NCBI RefSeq assembly: GCF_046630445.1
Contig: NC_092333.1
Coordinates: 707,883,001 to 707,947,000, forward strand
Direction of reading: 5' to 3'
DNA length: 64,000 bases
Source: Rutidosis leptorrhynchoides
Lineage: Eukaryota; Streptophyta; Magnoliopsida; Asterales; Asteraceae
Shown one piece after another: positions 49,839 through 62,174 of this stretch; positions within the stretch are counted from its first letter, which is position 1, and each line of letters begins with the position of its first letter. The position numbers were made by a program, and so were the translations under genes. The notes under the pieces are model-generated. The model searched no databases. It had not been told where the DNA came from and worked only from the letters and a program-made list of their open reading frames with translations.

Positions 49839-51535
49839 TATGACGATCGCTCCAAATCCATATGGAAGAACATGTCATTCATCGATTTCATTGCGAGGTA
49901 TTTGACCTCTATATGATACGTTTTGTAAACATTGCATTCTTTTGAAAAGGCACACCATAAATGAATATTTAAATCAAAGATTTTCGACATCTGATGATTT
50001 CTACATATAGACAATCACCGTAATATAATAGTTTACAATGATACTTCCGTTGACAATGCAGTCAAAATAAGATACTTGGTGATGATTTGGTGAATGCAAC
50101 GTTTCCTTGAAAAATATGTCATGTAAGACTCCAGGCACATAGCTTGTCTAACATATAAGCAAACAGCGGAAGACTTCTAGGAACCTGAGAATAAACATGC
50201 TAACAAGTGTCAACACAAAGGTTGGTGAGTTCATAGTTTTAGTGTTTCGCATAATTTGTATATAAAAGTGGATCACAAGATTTCAGTTGTTTCATCCAGA
50301 AACGTTTATCAAAATATTCTACGAAATTGAGCACCCTAGTAACTAAACTTAACGTATATATAATTTGTACCCTTTGTATAATCATCTTAATAATACACGC
50401 AAACCAACGTGTACGCTTCTCAAATAGCATACGTCCGTTAAAAGGCTAGTGCTCTAGCTCGGACGGGGATATCAAGCCCTATGGATCCATATACTACTAC
50501 TCGCGCCTACCAGTTCTTATAACTGGCAGTTAACAGTTACCAAAGCTAAGGGATTTTTGGTTCAAACTCAGTGTAGAATTTAGTATGTACTTGTATCCAT
50601 TGCGTTTAAAATAAAGTGCATGTATTCTCAGCCCAAAAATATATATTGCAAAAGCAATTAAAAAGGGATCAATGAAACTCACCTTAGCAGCATATAAAGT
50701 CGTTCACCAAAATGTGACTGAAACTCAGATTACCAAATAACCTTAGATCTCAACCTAGAGAACATATGTTGGTCAATAAATGTCTATCAAGCTAGGTCAG
50801 GTCATAGTGTATCATAATCCTAATGCTCGAGATTGACATACAAAAGTTATCTAAAGTCGTTTCAAAAAGTCAATTTTGACAATAGTTCAACAAAACGAGA
50901 CATACCTTATATAAGGAGTCATTTACTCGGTTGGTAATATTTAAAAGTTCACTTTATCAATCTCGTAAATAAGTTTTTTAAATCTTAATTGCAGATTCAA
51001 AAGCAATTTCAATTAACGTCAATCATAATTCAGTTGATCATATCTTTTAATCCGTTCATCGAAACTATTCGGTGTCTAAATGAAAAGTTATTGATTTTTC
51101 GCCAGCTTTCCGAAAACATGTATATCATATACCTTTTACCAGTAATATATGTATTTAATTCGTGATTCATTATAAACTGTTTAACGACGAAATTTAGCAT
51201 ACAAACATGTATAAATATATATACTCGAGCACTAGACATGGATACACAATTAATGTATAAAAGATAAAATATAAATGCTTACGTATCAATATTGTGATTC
51301 AATATTGCAGAAAAGTACGTAGACGCAACATAGATGATAACAGTAGGTTTGACTTGTAAATAATACCCATGAACATTACCCATAACCTCCATAGCTATAA
51401 CCCATAATTTCCTTAACTTTATCCCGCTCAAAAACTCATTTTTGAAAGTGACACGCTCATAACCTCGTCGTAGTATTTTATGTACAATACTAATTAATAA
51501 TATTAATAATAATAAGATTAATAATAATATTAATC

Positions 51536-51601
<66 letters not shown>

Positions 51602-52450
51602 ATAAATACGGAGTAATATATAATTTAGAGAAAGAAGTGTGAAAACTGAGCAATTTATAGAACCTTTTCTGAAAAAGTACCCCATGCGATCTCATGGGAT
51701 TTGTGCTTCAAGGCCATGCGATCGCATGGCCCTCTGATCCAGCTCACAAACTTTTAACTTTTTGTTTGTCGACATAATTTTATATAATATATATAATATA
51801 TTTAATTTATATAATTAATTATATATTATATTAAATTCACATGCATAGTTGACTTGTAATTTTCGTTCCGATGACTCGTACGTTGTCACTCGACTTATGT
51901 CCCGGTTCCGGTTTCTCGAACGCATTTTCGTACGCTTAGAAAACTCGCAATTTACGTTTTGTGACTCGTACCTTTGTCAAAATATAGTCTTAAATTATCA
52001 ATAAACTATATCATTTAAAGTGTATCTTAAACTTTCGAGTGTTTTGGTCATTTACTTCTATAAATCATTGTCTCGCTATTTGTTGATATATAATAACAAA
52101 TCGTTTTATGACCAAGTTAATATATATTTTCAACATTCATAAACACGTTTTAAATATACGTCGCAATTTATTCATACAATTAATATTCCAACTTATCATA
52201 TATATTCAAATAAATATTTAAACCAATAAGTTTAATGTACGGTATTAAACAATTAAAATGTTGTTACGTTTTCAAGTTATAGTATATATATGTATCTATT
52301 TACATATAATGGTTTACGAATCATTGAAAACAATCGAAGGGTAATTGAATAGTTCAAAATTTTGAGATTTAACTTCATAGACTTTGCTTATCGTGTCGGA
52401 AACATTAAAGATTAAGTTTAAATTTGGTCAAAAATTTCCGGGTCATCTCA
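49839..52450 (-). repeat. Element E 5' LTR (right copy)
   Basis: 2612 bp, a near-duplicate of 43178-45770. Palindrome-type sites lie at about 51681-51733 and an (AAT)n run at about 51538-51597. It is followed directly by the target duplication GAAAG. Confidence 0.9.
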
Positions 52451-52455
52451 GAAAG

Positions 52456-52828
52456 TTTCAAGCAATGAATTATAAGGTTTCTACATTTTCACTTTTCTCC
52501 AATTTGTCTCGGATTAGATCAAGTGCTAAATGGGTTGGATATGGTGACAGGAAGAGAAAAAAATAAATAAAAAGACTCCGTTATCTTTAAAATTTCGCAG
52601 ATGTAGTTTGATAATTGATATCAATGATTGAAGAATCAAATTATTAGGTGCAGAGGACATGAGGATGATCGAATGAAATTTTATAGGGTTGAAGTGTCTG
52701 GTCACGGATGTACAGAGAGGAAGGAGAAAAAATTGTAAATTGGAAAGAGATAGCAGGTAGTTCATATCCGCGTAATTTATGTCTTTATAATTTATTTTGA
52801 TTAATATTAATAATTATTTATTACATTT

Positions 52829-52861
<33 letters not shown>

Positions 52862-53535
52862 ATTAATAATAATTATATTAATAGTAATATTAAATAATAA
52901 TAATAATTATAAAATGATAGTAATAATCTTACTACTGATAATAATACAAATTGTATTTATTTTATAATAATCATGATAACTATAATAGTATTAATCATAA
53001 TAATACAAATTTACTATTAATTATACTAATAATGATATTAGTAATGACATCAATAACATTAGAAATAATAAATTCTATACAACAAATTTTTTATTATAAT
53101 TTTAATACTAATAATAACAGTTAACTTATTAACTACATTTTAACTTATAATTTAAATTATATTAATACTACAATTTATTAATTATATCATTTTTACCAAT
53201 AATGTAATATATTGAATCTTTAGTATTTATTTATTATTTATATTTAATATTTCTTATGTATAGAATTTATACATATTTATTTTAATAGTAACTTAATTAT
53301 TATTTATATTAGTTTACATTTTTAATTCCAATCGATTAAAGTGTATTTTGTTAATCCAAAATATTATATATACACACACACAATGGTTCGTGAATCGTCG
53401 AAAGTGGTCGAAGTCAAATGAATGTACGAAAATAGTTCAAAATTTTTAAGACGCAACATAACGGACTTTGCTTATCGTTTCGGAATCGTTTAAAGATAAA
53501 GTTTAAATTTGGTCGGAAATTTCCGGGTCGTCACA
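52456..53535 (-). repeat. Solo LTR G, second piece
   Basis: AT-rich LTR sequence with short (AAT)n tracts, ending ATTTCCGGGTCGTCACA like the other minus-strand LTRs of the window. No gene was seen. Confidence 0.8.
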
Positions 53536-53540
53536 CATTT

Positions 53541-54359
53541 GCGGTTCACATTTTTGTGTGGTTACTTCGTTTACGTTAAGGTGAGTTATAGTCCCATTTA
53601 CATACTATTTTAAAGTATTTTGGGATGTGATTACATGCATTTTTGTTTTACGTTTAGACACAAGTGGCAATTAAATTTAATTATTCATTACGAGTTGAAC
53701 GAAAATATTCCCTAGTCTGGTAACTGTAATCACTGGTTTCTACTGGTGAATCACGAATCCTATGGATAGATCTATCGGGTTTGACAACCCCATTTCGAGC
53801 TAGTCGCGCTAGCAAATTATAATCGGAATGTATTAGTACTTCGTAATTATTTGAAGATACACCTGTTCAGTGTATATTGTGTTTGGTAAGGGTGGAATTG
53901 GTTAAGTGGTTACCAGGTGACTCATGGATTAATGGAATAATAGTTTAATGTTTTCTAACATTTTAAATCTTGTGGTCTAAAGTTTATTCGTTTATTTAAA
54001 CCTACAATTCACTCAACATTTTTGTTGACAGTTTACTCGCATGTTTTCACAGATACTTGATTTGTTTGGGCTTCCGCTGTGTTAGAGGGTCTGCATACAA
54101 TTTGGCAGATTTTGATAAACATTAAAACTTTGCATTCTTTCTGATTATTTAAACTTGTGGGTGTTTGTTGACATGTTTTGGTCAACTTTGGATATTTTAA
54201 TAAGTTGAGTTTGTTTAGAACTACTTTTTTGGTAAGTTTCCTTTTTGGGAAACTTTTGAAATAAAGAATGCAATGTTGTTTAATAAATTCATTTAAAGTT
54301 CGATCAAGCTGTGGGACCAAGTGATGGAGCCGTTAAGGGTACTTGACGGGGCCATCACA
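53541..54359 (+). repeat. Solo LTR F, third piece
   Basis: It contains the LTR phrases GATAGATCTATCGGGTTTGACAACC and AACATTTTTGTTGACAG, also seen in the other gypsy LTRs here, and ends GGGGCCATCACA. The target duplication TAACA follows. Confidence 0.8.
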
Positions 54360-54364
54360 TAACA

Positions 54365-54662
54365 TCAGTTTGGGATCACCCACCGGACTAAACCACCCAC
54401 CGGACTAAACCACCCACGCGATCATCTTATGCAGTTGCATAACCCGCTCTTAACTGCTGTCCTGAAGGATACCCGAACCAATCCTAGGGCATGACCGATA
54501 AAACCCCTCCCACAGCCCACGCAACGCAATGTACGAAAGGCGACTTTGGGTGGATTTCAAAATCATGAGATAACTGTGTGTGTAATGTTGTAGTCCCCGA
54601 CATTTGAACTCTTGACTTATAACAAAGAGTGTTAGGTCACTACCACTTGAACTACAACACAA
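54365..54662 (-). repeat. Probable tRNA-derived SINE
   Basis: On the minus strand from about 54660, an A-box-like TAGTTCAAGTGGTAGTGAC (54636-54654) is followed by the B-box-like GTCAAGAGTTCAAATGTC (54599-54616), then about 230 bp of body. A 17-bp phrase (ACCCACCGGACTAAACC) is repeated near 54378-54410. No clear insertion duplication was found, so the left end is uncertain. Confidence 0.5.
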
Positions 54663-54807
54663 GGTTTTAAAACAAAAATTTGTTGATTACATATAACGTA
54701 TGTATAAACGATTAAGATTTGGGAAATTGGTCAAGATGCCCCCATTTCTAAAAGTGTTTAACAATATGCTCTCAGAAAATCGTTATTGCAATAATGCCCC
54801 CTGACCA

Positions 54808-54853
54808 CGCATCACGCACCACGCAAGATGCGTGCAAGTCCGTGCGTGATGCG
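54808..54853. repeat. GC-rich short hairpin in the MULE arm
   Basis: CGCATCACGCAC (54808-54819) pairs exactly with GTGCGTGATGCG (54842-54853) across a 22-base loop. It is CpG-rich in an AT-rich setting, with related words recurring near 54830, 55225, 55768 and 55855. Confidence 0.7.
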
Positions 54854-54895
54854 TTTTAGCGAGATATTCAGCAAGACAACCATTTTTCTTCGAAA

Positions 54896-55219
54896 CTCGC
54901 ATGATAATGCTAAAAGCGAACATATATTTCATAGCATTATCGTTCAAGAAAGACAAGCTTTTAGTTGCAATTGTTCTAATTCCAAGTGATATTCGTTTAA
55001 ATAATAAAAGGTGAAGACAAAAGACAGAATCGACGATTTGAAGACGCAAATGACCAAAACGCTAAAAAGTAAAAAGTACAATCCAAGTGGTTCAATTTAT
55101 TGACAATCCAAGTGGTTCAATTTATTGACAATCCAAGTCTAATTCCAACTAAAAGCTTGTCTTTCTTGAAGGATAATGCTATGAAATATATGTTCGTTTT
55201 TAGCATTATCATCGCATGA
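54896..55219. repeat. Inner foldback (about 85-bp arms) in the MULE
   Basis: Left arm about 54896-54985 and right arm about 55138-55219 are reverse complements with only a few mismatches, including ACATATATTTCATAGCATTA and AAGACAAGCTTTTAGTTG. The 150-bp loop contains the 25-bp direct repeat. The closer match than the outer terminal repeats implies a later duplication. Confidence 0.8.
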
Positions 55220-55969
55220 CACACGGTGCGTGGTGCATGGTGTTTGGTGTCAAAATGTCAGATCTTTGAATGGCCGTATCCTTTGACTTGTGACTCCGAT
55301 TTAGTCACATTTTTCTTTAAAATCGTGTATTTTTTCGAGATATATCAGTTGGCAAACAACCAAAGGTGGTTTGTCCCATTTTTTTTCTTTCAAATTCGAC
55401 CTTGTAGATTTTCAATATTAACGTTTTCGTTGATTTTGACTTTTTAACATATTTTGACCGCTCGTTGGTTGTTATAGAACAATATAATTTGTGATCCGTT
55501 AAATTTATCACTAATCTTGAATGAAAGTACACTATACCCCTCAATCAATTTGAATAAACGTCATTTCGTAAATCGAGTATTTTCTAGGTTTTCATAAAAA
55601 ATAATCACAGATTTTAAAATTATTTTTGTCACATTAAAAACGTTTCAACGGATAGATCTCGCTAAGATAACCATTTTCAAGAAAATAGTAACTAAATCGG
55701 AGCTACGAGTCAAAAGATACGGTTTTTCAAAGTTCTTCCCTAATAAGCACCAAACCCTATACATCGTGCGTGGTGCTTGGTGTGTGTTCGCGAGAAAAAT
55801 GTCTGTCTCAGTCATTATCTCGTATACACTATCACACATCAAGTTACATGCATCATGCGTGATGCGTGATTTGTGTTTTTGAGGCATATTTACAATTATG
55901 ATTTTTTAAAGGAATCTTGTTAAATATTTTTGAAAATAAGGACATTTTGACTAATTTTCCATAAGATTT

Positions 55970-56497
55970 TATCTATCTATTAATCAGAATATTTCTTAAA
56001 CAAGGACTACTTAAAAACTAGACTTAGATACCATGGACATGAGTCACAAGGTATCATATCCCGCACTTGACCCGTAAATCCAGCCTGGAGTTTATTTCGG
56101 TGGGTATCTTCGTATATTAAATTGTAGTATTTATTATTTATTTATTTACTTGTATTATTTTAACATTAAGTAACATGGTTTACCCGGCGTCGCTCTCAGA
56201 CGGCGACGGCACCAGCACTCTGAGTTATCCAGACAGCGTGTCAATTTACATCTTTAACCCTGACGTTTCCCTTTATTACAAAAACAACCAATTCAACTTT
56301 CCCTTCATCTCTTACGTATCGTTGACGCGATCGGCAACACGAAATCTTAATCTTAATCTTAATATCAAAGTTATTCGAATTCTCCTCTTGTTGTTTTATT
56401 CAACAGTATTGATAGCGATTGAAAACACATAATTATGCGTGTATTAATCAACATAAGAGTTACATGCTGTTTCAATTATTGATTGATCTGTTTTTTT
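55970..56497 (+). promoter_or_regulatory. 5' region of the membrane-protein gene, with a candidate 85-codon upstream ORF
   Basis: AT-rich upstream sequence, then at 56175-56432 an open frame beginning MVYPASLSDGDG that ends before the proposed start at 56498. It has a balanced base composition unlike the flanks. It could be an upstream ORF in the 5' leader, an alternative first exon or chance. No TATA box was assigned with confidence. Confidence 0.4.
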
Positions 56498-59400
56498 ATG
56501 AAGTTCAGTCATCTTCCTGGCTTAATTAAGTATCTTCAGGTTTGAATTCAGTACAAATTTTTACCAATTTATTTATGCGTGTATTAAATTTGATTATTTT
56601 TGGTTACAATATCTTAATTTATGCTTTGATTTTGTTAAATGCGATTTAGCAGGGATTAAGGCGTGGTTTACATGAAGAGATACTTTTATCCATTAACCAG
56701 TTTCCAAATTGGGTAAGTAATTTGTTTCTTGTTTTGTTTTTTCAATTAATCTCACTTGATTAAGTAATGTTTTAGTTTTACATGAACTTTCTTTTATATT
56801 TGATTTTACCCAAAAAATGAATAGAAAAAATTTCAACATTGTAAATAGGTCCTCTTAAATACTTTGATAAACAAAGTTTTTTTTTTTTTTTTGGAACGGC
56901 ATAGATTTCATATGAATTCTTTGTTCAGTAATTGTTTGGGTGGGTTTGTTTTGAAGGCTTTATTGCCTATAAGCAATTATGCTTAAAATTTAATGCTTAT
57001 TATGCAAATAGGCCCCTCCATAACACTAAAACTTGAGCATGTTGTGTTACAACAAGGAAAATTAGCTAATAAGCTTCCAAAATAAGCCCACCCAAACACC
57101 ACCTTATTTATAGAAGTTATGGTTATATCTTGACATTGAAACAAATAATAGATGTAGACATATAATTGATGAGCATCTATCAGTGTAAGTTGTGCTTTTC
57201 GCCCTAAATTCATATGCATGAATTGTTGTATATTTACAGGGATTTGCAGTCTTATCTTTCGGATCTTAGTCTTTATTTGGCACCTGATAGTAAGGAGTTG
57301 TATGTATTAGTGGATAATAGGCCATGGTTGGAAGACTTGGCCTCAAGGCCTGCACAATTATGGCAACTCATGGTTACGAAGGTCTGGATCATATTACCGA
57401 TTGCACGATATTTATAATTTACATTACGGTTATGTTAAAGATTCATGGTTTTCTTTCATTGATGTTGTGTTTTCAGTCAAGAATGTCTCCTTTCGCGAAT
57501 ACAAGAGGGCGGAAGGGGAAGAAAGAAATTACAGAATTTGTCGACAAGAAGGTTCGTTCTAATAGTTCAAGCCACCCCCAAAACTTGAAAAAATGGTTTT
57601 CAGTTGTAGATGCTGCAGCATTATCAAAAAAGCAGGCTATGTTACCTGTAAAGAAACTTAGGAGTTCATTGCTTGTAAATAGTAAATTGCATAGAACGTT
57701 GTATGGGTTTATTGTATTTAAAGCGGCGTGGAAAGATGTTCGTGGTATTAATTACTTGAATGAGCTTCAGGTATGTTTATGGTATTATTTAGTTATTATA
57801 CCGTTTGTATTGGCTTTATGTTAATAAATGAATGGGGATATTATCTGAGCAGACTGATACTTCTCTTGCAATAGAGGTTAAGTACATGAAACGATGGGAG
57901 TTTGATAGCATATCTCAAGCTGCGAAATGTATAAAAATATGGTTTCCGGGGACAGAACGTGAACAATATCTCTTAGAAGAGCATCTCAACTCTATGATAG
58001 GTATGCACTTAAGCATTATAAGTCAACATGTTTATTTATGGTCTAGTATTTTTATTCAATAGATATTCAACCGTAGAAGTTGAAGAGTTCATCTGTATTG
58101 ATCTTGAAGCTCTGAACATGCAAATATATGTGCGCAGGAATTGAATTAAAATCTGAAAATGTAGGATTTAATCAAATTAGGTTTATTGACACTAATGTAT
58201 TACATGTAAATAATACGTAACTAAAATTAAGGTTTAAGCATATTACTGAATTAAGAAATTTCCTTGGAAAAACTAATTTTACACTGGGTCAAAAGACTGT
58301 TAGGCCGAGCCTACTTATTTGCAGGGCAGGTCCTAGCTGACAGGTTACACCAGTAGGCAACTTCCGAGCTCTACTGTGGCTAGTACCTGACTTTAAAGGA
58401 CCAGGCTCTATGGGGCTAGTTTTCGGTGGTCTCACTAAATGGGTAAACGGGCAAGGTTTTTCTGTTCAGATTACCTGGAAAGGACGAGTATTTTTACTCA
58501 AAACTACGCGGCTAACTGTTATCCCATGACCGTTTCCGAGTGTTTCACTTGCCACCTCAAGATGTGCTGCTAGTGAGGTTTGAACCCGGGCTAGTATCAC
58601 TGTCAAGCCCATTTGTGCATCTTTGAGACTTCTACCTAGTTGTATAATCAACCACAAGATCTAGGATGATATGCTATCCTTGTATATTTGCAAAGCTTTT
58701 GAACGATTCGAGATTAGTTTTATCATCTTTATTTGCAATCTGTGCAGGTGAGGTGTTCTATGATGCACCTAAAGACTTTCCTGACCGTCATAGTACAAAT
58801 TATGATGAAACAAATTTGAATACTAGTGGACGGCAGGAGAATGAATCCCCCTACACTCCTCGTTGCAATAATAGTGAAAAGCTCGAAACTTTTGAAGACG
58901 AAACAAGTGTTCTACACACACCTCCTCCTAATGGACCCTATAAGAGAAGGAAATTAATGAGTCCGGTAGGAATTAATCTCGAGACCAACTATTATTGTGA
59001 GTTATCACACGGCGGAAGTGTTTGCACGCCAGTGGGGTCCACTTACGCAAGTGATTGTGAGGAAACAGCTGAAGCCACCGAGTACAAGGATGTTTTGCTT
59101 ATGTTTCGGTTCAATGATCATGATCTTCCGTTTGGATTACAGGATATAATAGTCTCCGATTTGCGATTACTTACTCTATTAGAGGCTGGACTCCCATCTT
59201 GGGTGATATTTTGTCAATCATATCCCGTATTTTCTCATATTTATCGCCCGCGGATGTGCCCTTTAGCAAGAGCTCTATACGTGTTAATTTCAATCGTTAC
59301 AGTTGTCATCGGTTTTTACGATCTGTACAAAAACGTGCCTCTTCTGAAGGCAACTGCTTCCCGTTTATGTGGGCCACTTTTTGATTGGATAGAAACGTGG

Positions 59401-60897
59401 GAGATGGTATCGAGGATCAAGTACTTGGGAACCATGTTGTTTTTGCATAATTCTGAAAAGGCGGTTATGTGGTTCTTGATGATGACACGTACTGTTCGAT
59501 CATTTGTTTCTGTTATTACACAACCGTTAGCCGGGCCATTTCTTGATTTTATCGAAGTTCTCCTTCCCGTTTGGAATTTATTCGTTGAGACGGGACAGTA
59601 TTTATTCTCGTTCGTTTGGATTCTGATGGAAACTTCTTGGGACCTAATTGAGAATGTAGTTGAAGTCTTGTTGATTCCCATCGGGTTCATCTTGTCAATT
59701 ATTTGGATGATTGGTAAGTTACTCTTTCATTATGTAAGTTTTTATTTTATTTTATTATTATATTATTTTTTTGCTAATATGTTGAAGATTATCAACTTGC
59801 AGTATCAACTATTATGTACCCTGTTGTGTGGAGCCTTTGGGGAATATTGTATGCTCCAATAGGCGTCATCCTTGGTTTAGCCGATTTTGTTGGATTTGTG
59901 TTTAATTACCTTTACGCTTTAGTTGGAGACATATGGCTTATTGTGCGTAGCATCTTTAAGTTAGCTTCGAGTGCTGAGTCAACAGTCAACACTTACGAGG
60001 TTTCTATATGGCGGTCTCTTTGGAATGACCTGTTCTCCCAGGTAATTGATACGTTAAATTTATTTCGTTTTCTTCAACTAATTTTTCTGTTTCCGTAGAC
60101 ATATCACGTCTTAACAGAATTTTCTTCTTATTCTAGGTTTTCCGTGCCATTCGGAGTATTTTACATGGATTCGTTGCATTTTTTACTGCTTGCAATAGAC
60201 ATCGATTAAGGTAAACTTTTATAGTTCTTTCCGCTGGTCGTTGTTGTAGTATTAGTGACTCCATCTTTACCTAGATATTTGAATAATACGTGTTGCTAAT
60301 AAATTTTGAATTTTTCTATGTGCAGCATATATAATCATTTGCGGCAGTTCATTCGGACACTTAATCAGCCTTCCCGAAGGTCTCCGCCTTCGAGTACTAG
60401 CCAGCATTTACATAGATCTGGGAGTCAGATACCGGTAAGTTGACTACTTTGCGGTAGGGGTGACCGGTTTAGTTTATTTACTCATATGGGTCAAAGTATA
60501 AAACGTAGGTTAAAGAGGAATCGTCCAAATGGCTTCAAAGACCTGTATGTGTATATTAGAGTCTTAATAACTTAAAAGAGGGGAGGGAGAGAGAGAGAAG
60601 GGGGGGGGGGGGCGTGGGGGAATGATTATTTATTGTTGCAATCATATGTATTACATTAATACTCTGTACGAAGTAAAAATGGACAAGAAGTGTGTGCGTT
60701 CGATACGAATGCTGCTGACACAAGCACTAAAATGGGCTCATTTTGGCCCTAACACATCATGACTGTTACCCAACCCGTCCATCTTGCCACCTTTTTCTTC
60801 TGTTGGTACTTGTCATGGACAAGATTAGATAGACTGAGTTTTTTGTTCAAATTATACAGGTGGAAGCTGGGGAACGAAAGGTGCTGCCAAAGAGTAG
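56498..60897 (+). CDS. Plant multi-pass membrane protein of unknown function, ten exons, 700 residues
   Basis: Exons 56498-56539, 56653-56712, 57250-57381, 57477-57770, 57853-58000, 58748-59713, 59803-60041, 60137-60210, 60326-60435 and 60860-60897 join in one frame of 700 codons plus TAG, all with GT-AG introns. The start MKFSHLPGLIKYLQ is the first ATG that joins in frame to exon 2. Residues 35-225 are soluble, with NRPWLEDLASRPAQLWQLM and a basic RGRKGKK patch. Residues 226-395 are polar and probably disordered (KRRKL near 289). From about 400 follow six or seven hydrophobic segments: near 400-420, 465-485, 510-545, 553-580, 583-600 and 632-646. The tail is Ser/Pro-rich. I do not recognise a named family. 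Exons 1-2 and the last exon are least certain; exons 3-8 are well supported by coding quality. Confidence 0.82.
58290..58670 (-). repeat. SINE-like repeat in intron 5 of the membrane-protein gene
   Basis: GC-richer than the surrounding intron. On the minus strand an A-box-like TGGGCTTGACAGTG (58599-58612) precedes a B-box-like CCGGGTTCAAACCTC (58575-58589), followed by about 280 bp of body. It accounts for half of this 747-bp intron, the gene's longest. No insertion duplication was found. Confidence 0.5.
60579..60620. repeat. GA-rich and G12 homopurine tract in intron 9
   Basis: GGGAGGGAGAGAGAGAGAAG runs into twelve consecutive G and further G runs. It is strongly strand-asymmetric and could form triplex or quadruplex structure, or be a sequencing-difficult site. 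Confidence 0.85.
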
Positions 60898-62163
60898 TTT
60901 TAAACAGAGTTAACTCCCCATGTAGGACTATTTTGCTCATTTGCATTGCATCATATTCAGTATACATACCGAACACTCACTAACCGGCCTAGAATTGTAT
61001 AGAAGCGAGGGTTATATATTATGTCCATGGTAAATAGTAATACACATATACTTGCCTTTCAAAAAGGCAAAAAAATAGTAATATGTAGATGTTTGTATTT
61101 CTTAATGTACATTATATCCTTTGTTCTTTCTGAATTCAAGCTGCTGTTTCATTCCAATACATTTTAGTTTTAAGATGTAATTAACACTGGGAAAACGGTA
61201 TTCCTGAAGATGCCAGTAATCGGTTAAACCTTTAAATGTAGCTGTTTGAATTGGATTACATATTTTTGCATATGTTCGATAATTTTGTTCTTCCCCATAG
61301 GTTGTGTGGGTATCATTGGGCCTGTAATTATTTTAACTTAGATGGATATTTTTGAGGAAAATGTACACTTATTAAACTTGGGATTGAGTAATTGTTTTTG
61401 TTGTTGTGTATGTAAACTTATTAAAGTGAAAAAAATAGAAGAGAGATGCGGTTTCTCGTAAATCAGTACAATGATCACCTCAGCTATTATCTAAAATTCA
61501 ACTTTAATGCATTAAAGCTTGTTACAGTACTAAAACCATTAAAATCGGGTTAAATGTATATAATGGTGACTTTTATGTCATCAAAATCGTTTTACATTCT
61601 TTGTGGTATTTGGTTAGCCTTTTGTGGATTGAGCTTTCAAAATGCAATGTGTTTGTTGAACCAAAACTTAAACATCATTGCAAATAACAAATTATGGAAT
61701 TTACTCATATTATTGAACAATACTACTATAGTAGTAAGGTCCTGTGCCATAAAGCACCCTTTCTCCTTTGCAGTCGATTGCCAATCTTCGTTGGCTTGCC
61801 TGACAATTTTCATGTCATTTGCGTAAATAGATAAACTTTTATTGTGCGTGATATAAGTAGAAAAACTTTTACCGTGTAAATACATCGACTTCCCAATTGT
61901 CCCTTCGCTGGATGAGATTTTTGAATGATATGATAAATGGAGCGGTTCTAAGAGATCGTCTTTATTGCATCTTCACTTCGATCTTTTGGTGGATTTGACA
62001 ATGTCGTAACGATAGCATCTATGCCTCTCATATCTTAAAAAAATTTGGATATGTTAAATTTCATTGAGCTTTCTTCTTGCTCGTGTTTTTGCTAGACGTA
62101 GAAGTAGTTTTAATTGTAATGGGTCTCTATTATAATTTCGCTAGTTGTCTTAATAAAATTGTT
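60898..62163 (+). other. 3' region of the membrane-protein gene and intergenic sequence
   Basis: No coding frame with good support. No canonical AATAAA was seen in the first 300 bases after the stop. The last part (about 61990-62160), with GCTAGTTGTCTTAATAAAATTG, resembles the 3' tail of a non-LTR element, but no reverse transcriptase remnant is visible. Confidence 0.45.
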
Positions 62164-62174
62164 GTTGAATAATA

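Larger units (their letters stand above)
43178..52450 (-). mobile_element. Element E: non-autonomous LARD-type LTR retroelement, same family as D, inverted
   Basis: LTRs lie at 43178-45770 and 49839-52450. The primer site is at 49825-49836, the priming motif next to the left LTR, and the exact target duplication GAAAG at 43173-43177 and 52451-52455. It is inserted in solo LTR G. The interior parallels D, including the 148-residue leader frame (49009-49455), and lacks pol. The LTRs differ by about 29 changes over 2.6 kb by eye (about 1.1%), or about 0.4 million years at 1.3e-8. It was presumably mobilised by an autonomous relative. Confidence 0.92.
54721..55960. mobile_element. Non-autonomous MULE (Mutator-like) with long terminal inverted repeats and an inner foldback
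   Basis: Ends GGGAAATTGGTCAAGATGCC (54721) and, on the other strand, GGAAAATTAGTCAAAATGTCC (55960) extend into inverted repeats of roughly 115 bp, about three quarters identical by eye. Flanks TTAAGATTT (54712-54720) and ATAAGATTT (55961-55969) match at 8 of 9 positions, the duplication length usual for Mutator-like elements. No transposase frame is present. Inside are a second, much closer inverted repeat (about 54896-54985 and 55138-55219), a 25-bp direct repeat (about 55079-55129) and several GCGTGATGCGTGG-type words. It lies 0.5 kb upstream of the host gene at 56498. Confidence 0.75.
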
